A stretch of 64,000 bases of DNA from positions 9,950,522 through 10,014,521 of the forward strand of contig NC_069124.1 of assembly GCF_026914265.1 (NCBI RefSeq), in the 5' to 3' direction. The notes under the pieces are model-generated. The model ran no database searches, was not told where the DNA came from, and worked only from the letters and a program-made list of their open reading frames with translations. The DNA is from Mya arenaria (taxonomy: Eukaryota; Mollusca; Bivalvia; Myida; Myidae). Made by a program: the position numbers and the translations under genes. This document shows, piece after piece, positions 25,465 through 36,700 of the stretch. Every line of letters starts with the position of its first letter. Position 1 is the first letter of the stretch.

Positions 25465-25742
25465 TTACAGTGGTATATCAACTAGTGGAACCGTGCGCGT
25501 GTGGACTGGCCGTACAGCCGGGAAAACTTGTTGGTGTTATCACTGTTCTTGATGCTCTAACCAATGTTCCTCATTGTATTTGTATGTGTGTATTATTTCC
25601 AGGTCACAAGCTCTTTGTTATTTTATTTGATATGTTATGTATATCTGTTATTCATGTGTCGGAAAATAGCTCATTGCGCTAATGTTTCTTGTTAACATAT
25701 ATCCGACTTTAAATAAAGATTCTTGCATCTTGTATCTTGTAT
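25465..25742 (+). mobile_element. Probable LINE 3' end with ATCTTGT tail
   Basis: AT-rich 3'-UTR-like sequence ending in AAATAAAGATTCTTGCATC followed by repeats of the type TTGTATC. A short tandem tail after an AATAAA-like motif is typical of CR1-like elements. Whether it belongs to the same insertion as the coding remnant 560 bp upstream is not certain. Confidence 0.45.
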
Positions 25743-26621
25743 GGCTATAAAGAATATTCAAATAAGATGCATATCTGGTATAAAAAGCGGTATTGAGACA
25801 TGTATTTAATAGATTTAAAGTTACTCACTTTCATGTTTAAGTTAGTAATGACTCTTAAATAGTATGTGTATTTCAAATTTCATACTTCTTTGTTTTATGA
25901 TCTAGTTTCCTGTTGTTAAGAATATTCAAGAACATCCTATTTATTATAAAGTATGTAGAAAAGTTTTAGAATAAAGAAGATAATATAATTTGAGAGTCAG
26001 TTCCTGATGATTTTTGTAGAGTGTATTAAAACATTTGCATTTTATATCAGGACAAACTTCTCTGATCTAGGACCATTGGGAAAATTGAAGTTTCTTTAAA
26101 AAGTCAACAAGTCTTTATAAACGTTTCATCAGTGCGAGAACATTTCTCAAATTTAGGATTATTATGTGATAAATACGTTTCAACCTTTTGTTGGAACAAT
26201 TCTGAAATAGTTGCGGTATGATATAAGTGTTCATATGTTGTTTTTAATCTGTTCAATAGTTCATGTAGATTAATTGTGTGAACATTTAAAACAACAAATC
26301 GCGTACATATTCAGCATTTGGTTTTTTACAACGTTTCTGGTATGGTGTTGTTCTAATTTTGTTATAGCGCCATTGTCATTGGCCTATAATTTCATGAATA
26401 TTTCTACCTTATTCAAATTGCGTTGTATCGGGAAAGAAGCTTACTCCAGTGCAGTTTGAGTATATTTTCACAATCAATTGCAATAGCATGATGATGAGAT
26501 GATTCAAAGTATGAATTTATGTTATAGAATGTTAACGTCTAAATTGTGACTCCTAAGCCAAAAACAACAGCAGCTGTACCTGTAAGTGACGTATGATCCC
26601 GAAGTCCATCCTTTTAAGTTG

Positions 26622-27220
26622 ATTATATTTACACCCCAACTTCCATTCCTTAAATGTACTGCCTTTCGGCAATTGCGTTCATCAATCGATGAACGCAACA
26701 TCTTCGGATATGTTCGGATCGTAATTCATTGCATAACAATATACATGAAAGCTATTGATCTTGTTATTGGTTGTATAGTGTCTGCAGGTCCCGTAAACTA
26801 TAGATCAACATTTTTAAGTGTGTTAGTTTATTATATTTTAAATATATTATTACCAGAAGTGTTTCAATTTTACGTTTTTAAGTGATTTTAAGTGGTTGAT
26901 CTTTTCCCGCGTTATTGTGACGTCATTTGAAAAAAATGTTTCCGGTTATAGTCGGGTCGTTTTATTTACAGAATGGGTAAGAACGGATTACTGAAAGGTT
27001 TTCTTAAATGAAATGAAGAATTGTTTTTAACAATTCTTGAATGAAATAATGATTTATTGGTGTAAATATAAGGAATGAATTGCGGGGTTGATGTCATTAT
27101 CGGGGATATGAACGCAATTGGGTTGGTCAAAGTACGCGTGGAGTCCTTCGGACTCCACACACATTGACCAACCCAATTGCGTTCATACCCCGATAATGAC
27201 ATCAACCCCGCAATTTATTC
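26622..27220 (+). mobile_element. Palindrome-ended repeat, copy 1
   Basis: About 600 bp ending in a ~147-bp palindrome (27074-27220) whose arms meet at GGAGTCCTTCGGACTCC. An internal hairpin TTGCGTTCATC..GATGAACGCAA lies at about 26675-26700. It matches 34450-35043 in reverse orientation over its full length. The 99-codon open frame across 26586-26885 has no recognisable features. Confidence 0.75.
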
Positions 27221-27859
27221 GTTAAATAGAATCACTAATAAGCCTATATTCATAAAGACCTTAACTATAAGGATATGCCAGATTCCATGGTAGTTGACCT
27301 CAAGTGCGGCGAGTGTTGATGACAATAAGGGCATGACACCCCTGTTTGGCTGATTGCTCCAAGAGGTCACCGTAGCAACGAAAACAGACGATCGTCAATG
27401 TAGTCAGAGAAGGTGAAAACTAAAATTATCAATATAGTTCTGTTACTCAGGAAATATCCGTAATGTTATAAGTGATACTTACTTTTCACTTTCTGATATG
27501 TTGATTGCTTCCCTAAAAATATTAAATGTATATTGTCATGTATATTGTCATGTCTGATCGATGTTCGCTCAAGTTGGTCTCATGACATGCACCGACTTTG
27601 TTCGAAGAAACATTTGGAATTTAAGAAATAACTTATTGTGTAATTAACTTATGGCACTTCTACAGGACAGAATGGTCTGCATTCCATTGCATTTGTTGCT
27701 TTATGTATTTGATCAGAATGTAAAATGCATTTGGATTGTTCAATTACCATTTCTGTAAATTTCCTAGTTTCCGTTAATCTAGATATCGTGTTTAGGTTTC
27801 AAGATAGAAAATGCGTTATACTATCGTGATATAACGTGATATTGCGTTTTCCTTACCGT

Positions 27860-30800
27860 AGTATCGTACTGTCACTTTATCATTACCACCCTGTCGCGTT
27901 ATCATCATCGTACTGTCGACTAATCATCATCATACTGTCGCGATTCCATCACCGCATTGTTGCGTTATTATCATCGTACTGTCGCGTTATCATCGTCCAA
28001 CTGTCGCGTTATCATCAATGGACTGTCGCATTATCATCATCGTTCTGTCGCCTTATAATCAATAGACTGTCGCGTAAGCATCAATGGACTGTTATGTTTT
28101 CATCAATGCAATGTCGCGTTATCATCATCGTACTATCAGTTAATCATCTGTGGTTTGTAGCGTTATCATCATCGAACTATCGCGTTTTCATTAATGGACT
28201 GTCGCGTTATCATCAATAGACTGTTGCTTTATAATCAATGGACTGCAGCGTTATCATCATCATACTATCGCGTTTTTATCAGAAGACTGTCTCGTGGTCA
28301 TCGATGGAATGTCGCGTTATCATAAATTGACTGTTGGGTTATCATCAATGATCTGTCGCGTTTGCATCACCGTATTGTTGCGTTATTATCAATGGACTGT
28401 CGCGCTATCATCAATGGACTGTCGAGTTATTATCATCGTACTGTCGCGTTATCATAAATGGACTGTCCGGTTATCACCAATGAAATGGCGGGTTATCATC
28501 AATGGACTGTCGCGTGGTCATCAATGGTCTACCAGATTATCATCATTCTTCTGTCGGGTTATCATCAATTGACGGTCGCTTGGTCATCAATGAAATGGCG
28601 GGTTATCATCAATGGACTGTCGCTTGGTCATCAATGGTCTACCAGGTTATCATCATCCTTCTGTCGCGTTATCATCAATGGACGGTCGCGTTCTCATCAA
28701 TGGACTGTAGGGTTATCATCAATGGACTGTCGCGTTATCATCAATTGTCTGTTGGGTTATCATCAATGGACTGTCGCGTTTGCATCACCGTGTTGTCGCG
28801 TTATTATCTATAGACTGTTGCGTTATCATCAATAGACTGTCGGGTTACCATCATCGTACTGTCGCGTTATCATAAATGGGTTGTCTGGTTATCATCAATA
28901 GACTGTCGCGCTATTACCACGTATTGTCGCGTTATCATCAATGGACTGTCGCGTTATCATCAATGAAATGGCGGGTTATCATGGATGACCTGTCGCGCTA
29001 TTATCACCGTATTGTCGCGTTATCATCAATGGACTGTCGCGTTATCATCAATGAAATGGCGGGTTATCATGGACGACCTGACGCGCTTTTATCACCGTAT
29101 TGTCGCGTGTTCATCAATGGACTGTCGCGTTATCATCAATGAAATGTCGCGTTATCATCAATGAAATGGCGGGTTATCATGAATGACCGGTCGCGCTATT
29201 ATCACCGTATTGTCGCGTTATCACCAATGGACTGTCGCGTTATCATCAACGAAATGGCGGGTTATCATCAATGGACTGGCGCGCATCATCATCTAATTGT
29301 CTCATAATCAACAATGGAATGTCGCGTTATAATCAATGGACTGTCGCGCTATCAGCAATGGACTGTCGCGTTATCATCAATGGTCTGTCGGGTTATCATC
29401 AATGGATTGTCGCGTTATCATCAGTGAACTGTCAGGTTATCATCAATGGACTGTCGCGTTATCATCAAAGGACTGTCGCGTTATCATCAATGGACTGTCG
29501 GGTTATCACCAATGGACTATCGCGTTGTCACCAATGGACTTTAGGGTTATCTTCATCGTTCTGTCGCGTTATCATCAATGAACTGTCGCGTTATCACCAA
29601 TAAACTGTCGTGTTATCATTAATGGACTGTCGCATTATCATCAATGGACTGGCGGGTTATCATCAATGGACTGTCGCCTTATAATCAATGGACTGTCGCC
29701 TTATAATCAATGGACTGTCGCGTTATCATCAATGGACTGTCGCGGTATCATCAATGGTCTGACGGGTTATCATTATCGTTCTGTCGCATTGTCACCAATG
29801 GACTGTCTGGTCATCTTTATCGTTCTGCCGCGTTATCATCAAAGGACTGTCGCGTTATCATCAATGGACTTAAGTTAGCATCAATGAACTGGCGGGTTAT
29901 AATCAAGAGACTGTCGCATTATAATCAATGGACTGTCGCGTTATAATCAATTGACTGTCACCTAATAATCAATGGACTGTCGCGTTATCATCAATGGACT
30001 GTCGCGTTCTCGTCAATGAACTGGCGGGTTATCATCAATGGACTGTCGCCATATAATCAATGGACTGTCGCCTTAAAATCAATGGACTGGCGCTCTTTCA
30101 TCAATGGACTGTCGCGTTATCATCAATGGCCTGTCGGATTATCATCATCGTTCTGTCGCGTTGTCACCAATGAACTGTCGGGTTTCTTTCATCTTTCGGT
30201 CGCGTTATCATTAAAGGACTGTCGCGTTATCATCAATGGACTGTCGCGTTAGCATCAATGAGCTGTCGGGTTATCACCAATAGACTGTCGCGTTATCATC
30301 ACCGTACAGTCGGGCTAGCATCAATAGACTGTCACCTAGTAATCAATGGACTGTTGCGTTATCATCAATGGACTGTCAGGTTATCAAAAATGGAATGTAG
30401 GGTTATCTTCAATGAACTGTCGCGTTATCATCAATTAACTGTCGCGTTATCATCAATTAACTGTCGTGTTGTCATCAGTGGACTGTCGCGTTCTCATCAT
30501 TGGACTTTCGCGTTATTATCAATGGACTGTCAGATTATCATTAATGGACTATCGCGTTGCCACCAATGGACTGTCGCGTTGTCATCATCATTCTGTCGCG
30601 TTATCATCAATGGACTGTCGCGTTATCATCAATGAACTGGCGGGTTATCATCAATGGACTGTCGCCTTATAATTAATGTCGCCTTATAATCAATGGACTG
30701 TCGCCTTATAATCAATGGACTATCGCGCTATCATGAATTGACTGTCGGGTTATCATCAATGGTCTGTTGGGTTATCATCATCGTTCTGTAGCGTTATCAT

Positions 30801-31199
30801 CATTTGGCTATCGGGTTGTCATCAATGAACTGTCGCGTTGTCATCAATGGACTGTGGGGTTACCGTCCTCGTTCTGTCGCGTTATCACCAATGGACTGTC
30901 GCGTTATCTTCAATTGACTGTCGGGTTATCACCAATGGACTGTCGCGTTATCATCACCGTACAGTCGGGTTAGCATCAATAGACTGTCGCGTTATCATTA
31001 TTGGAATGACTCGTTATCATCAATGGATTGTTGCGTTAGCATCACCGTATTGTCGTGTTATCATCAATTCAATGACACGTTATCATCAATGGACTGTAGC
31101 GTTATCATCACCGTATTGTCGTGTTATCATCAATGGAATGACTCGTTGTCATCAATGGACTGTCGTGTTGTCATCACCGTATTGTCGTGTTATTATTTT
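27860..31199. repeat. Minisatellite array, 22-bp unit
   Basis: About 150 copies of TCAATGGACTGTCGCGTTAT plus CA. Variants include CATCGTACTG, CACCGTATTG and TGAAATGGCGGG. Some variants recur at 88 bp (four units), with CACCGTATTG at 28918, 29005 and 29093, and the next at 29203 (five units), so there is higher-order structure. Many overlapping plus-strand frames are open only because 22-mer repeats avoid stops; they are not genes. Confidence 0.95.
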
Positions 31200-32374
31200 C
31201 GCACTATTGCCTTCCAGTGCGCATCTCTTTGCTCAAAAGAAGAAGATATTCAAGTACATAAGTATAAATGGAAGAGTTTATACAAACTCATTTTGAAAGG
31301 CTATACGTACAAGGAAAAAACTGTTTTCTTAAAATCGGTTATGAGCTTGGGGAGATATAAGTTAAGTTTATTTCCGACAAACTCTGAATCCGATATTTTG
31401 TCACTTTGAGGGAATATTCTTCTATGCGCATGTTCATCAGAATGAAGATGATAACGCGGTAATGATGGCCCTAACGGAATTCCGTATGTGATATTGTTAT
31501 TATTTCTACATGTGCTATGATTATTACTATTATGTCTAATTTTGTTGTATCTTTTAAAGTGTCACTAGACATTTTCATTTCAAGACATTTATTTATACAA
31601 CGAACATAGTGATGAATGATGGTGTTGTTTAGTTTTATGTACAAAGATGACGTTTTTGCAAGATATTAAGTCCTGTTAACAGTTTCTTTTTTCAGGGCGC
31701 TTGATTTTGCTTACGATTATACTTATCTTCATCAGATAAGCTAACATTTTGTGTAAATATTTTGGAAACGGCGCAATAAAGTGAATAATTGAGCCGTCTT
31801 GGACACTTGCCCTGATGTATATACATTTAATTAAAGAACTTAATCACAATAAACACACACATAAATGCATTAAGCGTAGATGTACATTTTCGCTGATATC
31901 ATGTTTTCCAATATTGATCGGGTTTTGAGAAATCCAACATATGATTTAGTTTTATATCGTGCAAATTTGTAACAAGCAGTTTGGCCTACGAATTTATAAT
32001 AACATTCAATTAGGTGTTCTAATCCAACCGAGACCAATGGTATATTTTCATTTGATGTAGCGTGTGCATATAACATGGTCAAGAATGGCGTCGACAATAT
32101 CAATACCGCACGCAAAAGCTTAATAAGGAATGCTTATAAAAAATCACTACTTACTTCGGAATCGGTTTTATTGCGAAACTTTAAGGCACCAAACTATACT
32201 AACAACAGGTTCTGATGTGTGTCTGAATTAAGGGCAGTAGATATGATTCTACACATTCTTCAGAACTTTTCTCATTTTTCCATCAATGCCAACACATGTT
32301 ATCTGCCCCATGAACGTCACACATATTCAAATAGTATAATGAAAACCAGCACTCCGCATCTTCAACATTAGAAG
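31200..32374. other. Spacer between the 22-bp array and the SINE
   Basis: AT-rich. Contains the 32.0-32.2-kb segment homologous to the copy B downstream flank. The minus-strand 81-codon frame at 31870-32115 lies in it, and its counterpart is not conserved near 15.2 kb, so it is unlikely to be coding. Bases 32501-33200 show only the copy A 3' region. Confidence 0.5.
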
Positions 32375-32500
32375 CATAGAGTTGTTCCATGGTATTAATG
32401 TCGGATCCAAACCCGAGAGGCTCTGGGTTCGATTCCCAAGGGGTACTCTCTCATGGCCACGAAAAACAAATGCAGTACTGTTATTTGTAAAACAAAACCG
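32375..32500 (+). mobile_element. tRNA-derived SINE head
   Basis: CCATGGTATTAATGTCGGAT followed by GGCTCTGGGTTCGATTCCC gives a B-box at tRNA-like spacing, then GGGGTACTCTCTCATGG. Similar architecture to the element at 21.6 kb. Confidence 0.5.
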
Positions 32501-33207
32501 AGGCGAACGTAAAGCTTTAAATATAAAGTTAAGTTTCAAAAATATTATTACCCTGAATTGTTTATTGCTTGGATTCAGGTAATAATATACTTATAGCATC
32601 TTCATTCGTGTGCCAAACGTAACCATACTAGTAAACAAGAACATAAACTGTAAAACAGGAAAATATCTTCTTCAAAATATGTTGCCCTGTCTGAATCATG
32701 CAAAGGGACATCATAGCGTATGGGTTTGAAGGCTTTTCGGTTTTGATTATTGTTCGTACGGGAAACAATGGTTTTCCTCCATTGAGTCGATGGCTGTATT
32801 TGTATCACCGTTTGTCTTTAAATCAAACACAACATTTTTGCATAACATGCATTTATTTCTTAATAACATCATGACGTTAAGATAATTATGATGTATATAT
32901 TTCCAACAAGATGGCCGTGGATTGATATGCCGTACTGTTTACCATGTAAAAACACGAGCATCTATAAACCAGAATATGCATGTGGCATGCATATATGTAA
33001 GAATGATAAACCTTTTAATATTGTTTAAGGAATTAACCTCTTACGCTTGTAACAAGCATGATCTAAGCAAAACAGCGGACGTTTTGAAATAAATATCTTC
33101 TTGTTTTACTTTTTAAGACATTTCGTTGTCATTTTATCAAGTATTACGCTATGAACAATAGATTTCAAAGCAATGTGGAACAAAGATATACAAAGAAAAA
33201 CATCTAC

Positions 33208-33213
33208 TTTATT
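33208..33213 (-). promoter_or_regulatory. Copy A polyadenylation signal
   Basis: AATAAA on the minus strand, 81 nt downstream of the copy A stop codon. Copy B has the equivalent signal at a similar distance. Confidence 0.55.
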
Positions 33214-33293
33214 GTATATTAAGAATGGGGTTTGGATTATCAAACTGACAATTGTGATGTGTTGGATCAGGTTAACAAACATTCGAACAATTA

Positions 33294-33787
33294 CTAGGCT
33301 CTAAAACCATCTATTTCATCTTTGAAAGATTGTTTTCGTCTAAATACATTTGTATTATGTTTAAACCAATCAAATGATGCAGCAGTTTGTAATTTCTGTG
33401 ACGCTTGTTCATCATGAGAAAACCCAAGATCGTTCATAAGATTTTTCACGTATTCAAACGGTTTGTTGTTAATGTGGGAGTAGCCGCCCTGCCCCGGCCG
33501 CGCCCAACTCAAAACAACTCCCTCCCTGGCATGGCGAACGACATTATTAATGAAAACACTTTCAAATTTTTCAGGAATGTGTTCGGCTACTTCCAAACTC
33601 ATTGCCCAATCATATACGGGTAGTCCATACTGCGGCAGAGTCAAATCAAGAAACTGCACGCGCCCTTGACTAGTGACGTCACAATATGGCGCACCATCAT
33701 AGGCATCGTATCCTTTCACTTTTCCCGATTCTATGAGAAGTTGTTTATATCTCCCTGGGCCGTCGCCAAAACTTCCGACAAATTTAC
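33294..33787 (-). CDS. Copy A exon 3 (methyltransferase core, terminal exon)
   Basis: Terminal exon of 494 nt, entered after ATTCCAG; its first two bases complete the Gly codon begun in exon 2. It holds the whole SAM-binding signature and a C-terminal part with SWARPGQGG, HINNKP and a basic FRRKQSF end, stopping at TAG (33294-33296). The frame remains open upstream of the internal GTG at 33719, so the protein does not start there. Confidence 0.86.
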
Positions 33788-36700
33788 CTGGAATAAATCA
33801 AACAAAATATTCATTTCACTCGTGCAAACTAGAGAGAGGATTAAACGCTTGCATCAACATAAGCTACATTCAATATAACATAACTCCCTAACTACATGCA
33901 TACATATAGTACCGCCGTTATAGAAGGTTTATTGTGCCCCTTTTTGAGGTGTGTGAAGTTGGCGCGCAGCTCATAGATCGTACATCAACATAAAATAATT
34001 AAATTGGTTGACCTGGATCGTTTGAGATACTGTTTCTGAAATCAAAGCTTTTTAAGTTACGAAGATAATTAATCAAATAAGTGATTTTATAGTCATTTAA
34101 AGCAACCTGTTTATCAACAATTATACACAGTATTTGTTGTAAAGAAATTGATAAAAAAGATATTTAAGCGTGCATGAAAGGCCCAATATTTTTTGTTATT
34201 ATAAATTAGATTAACGTTCATTGTTTTTTTTTTCTTTTCAGGACTGCGATCTGAACAAACATTAACATCACTTTACGGTCAATGAACCCAACAGTTTTAA
34301 TAGATATACCATAAACTTAGAACAGTGCAAATATGGACTAAGAAGTGCAACATATATATAGCAATGTCGTACACTATCAGATTAAAAGTCTTTCCTGATA
34401 ATTAAAAATCGTTACAACAAGACGATGCTTATAATAACTACATGCATTAAGGAATGTATTGCGGGATTGGTGTCATTATAGGGGTTATAATGAACACAAT
34501 TGGGCTGGTCAAAGTGTGTGAAGTCCGAAGGACTCCACGCGTACTTTGACCAACCAAATTGAAATCATATCCCCGATAATGACATCAATCCCGCAATTCA
34601 TTACTTATAATAACACCAATAGTGCATTATTTCATTCAAGAGTTGTTAAAAAGATACTTTATTTCATTTAAGAAATCCTTTCAGTAATCCTTTCTTACCC
34701 ATTCTGTAAATAGACCCGACAGTAACGGGAAACGTTTTATCAATGAGGTCACGATAACGCGGGAAAAGATCAACCACTTGAAATCACTTTTAAAAGTAAA
34801 ATTGAAACACTTATGGCAAAATACATTTAACATATCGTAATTTAACACTTTCTTGATTGTTTATTTATATTTTACGGCACCTGCTGACACAATACAAACA
34901 ATAACAAGATCAAAAACGTACATGTATATTGTAATGCGATGAATTGCGATTCGAACATATCCGAAGATGTTGCGTTCATCGATTGAAAAACGCAATTGCC
35001 GAAAGGCAGATCATTTAAGGAATGGAAGTTGAGGTGTAAATATTCATGTACGAACATTGTCGACTACGCTGAACAACTTAACACATTATAGCACGGTGTA
35101 GCAACATCTGTTGCCACAATCTTGCAATAAGATATTATAGTGGGCGATAAATATCACGTTGAATTGCGTTATGATTGTATCAATATAAAAGTACATATAC
35201 TTCAGTACTCAGACCAAGGTGAAGCTCTAAGCAAATATATACAGGGTCCATAAGACCACATTTTGGCAGCCATAAGCCCATATAGATCAAAACAAACCCA
35301 GGCGAAGTTCTAAGTAATCATATACAGATCCTAACACAGTGACCATTAGACCACATGTTTGCAACTTCAGCGCACTTTTAGGGTCAAACAAACCTGGTGA
35401 AGCTATAAGTAAACATAAAAAATGCCCATTAGACCATATTTCGAGAACCGTACAATCCCTGTAGGATCCAACTAACCCAAGCACATAGGCAGGAATTAAA
35501 TGTAGAAGAACTACAGAATGTTTTCATTATTTTATTTTTAAAATCGAATCGGAAATATTTTTTAAAAGGGAAGAGGGTGAGGTAACAAGTTTACTTTGTC
35601 GATCTACTATCTACGATCCAGGTCAACAATTCATTGTCGATCTACGATCTACGATCCAGGTCAACAATTCATTATCGATCTACGATCTACGATCCAGGTC
35701 AACAATTCATCACGATCTACGATCTACGATCCAGGGCGACCATTTTTTACGTTGATGTACGATCATAGTACGATCTACGAGCTACGCGCCAACTTCACAA
35801 TTTGGTGATTTTCATTCATTTTACCATCTATTGCCATTATTTCCAGGCCACATTTACAGCATGCTTCGATTTTTCTTTCTTCAATACTGTTTTGAAATAC
35901 ATATAACCATATAACCATATAAATACAAGCAATGTATCGTGATTTTGTTTTTATTTTATGAAATCTTAATCTTTCTTATCAAATATAGTAAAACAATTTT
36001 GCTTCGCAAGTTGAATAAGGTTTATTAGTGTTTCATTCAGGTTTATACGCCAGTGCTTACACAGTTTATCAAATACTTGCTGAACTTGAGCTATTTGCTT
36101 TGCTTTCGTAAATTTTAATGTCCACTGCAGCTGGCTCGCACTCGGGCAACGCCCATTCGACGAGTGCACAGATAAGAGTGTTTGTCATGGAAGGCTTTTG
36201 GAGCAAAGTCCACAGGCAGACATCCCTGGTTAGAGCTATCCTGGTATTTTACCGTGCACCAGGGAATATCACTTTCACACGGGACCCCCGTTTAACGTCC
36301 CTCTCGGAAGACGATTAGTCTTTTTAAGTGGTGCAGCGGGGAATCGAACCTGCGAGCCTGGCCCCAATTTCTCGAAACTTCTTAAAGTAACACTCTTATT
36401 CAAAATCGATACATACAAATGTATAACAAACAAAAAATTTCAGTGATAAACCTAAATCTTCTTCCTAAATAATGCATTTATGGAAAGTATTAATTACAGA
36501 CAACAAGATTGTAACCGTGTATTTAATAGCTGAAATAGTACACATATTAAATGATTGGTGAATGCTAAAATTACTGCGATCTAATATCGTCTCATAAGGT
36601 AGAAATATTGTGTATTCTGGACCTTTCTTTCAAATCAAACTCGGTATCTTTCATAACAACCATTGTTTTCGACATTTATTCATCCTTTTGTATGAATTGT

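Noticed and set aside
26586..26885. 99-codon frame as a gene
   Set aside because: Lies within the palindrome-ended repeat, and the second copy at 35 kb does not keep the frame open over the same span.
27836..31409. Overlapping frames of 60-150 codons with repeated VIINGLSRYHQ-like peptides
   Set aside because: Artefact of the 22-bp array, present in several frames at once.
33294..33719. Stand-alone 141-aa methyltransferase starting at 33719
   Set aside because: The apparent start is a GTG inside the exon; the frame runs upstream to a clear acceptor at 33788.
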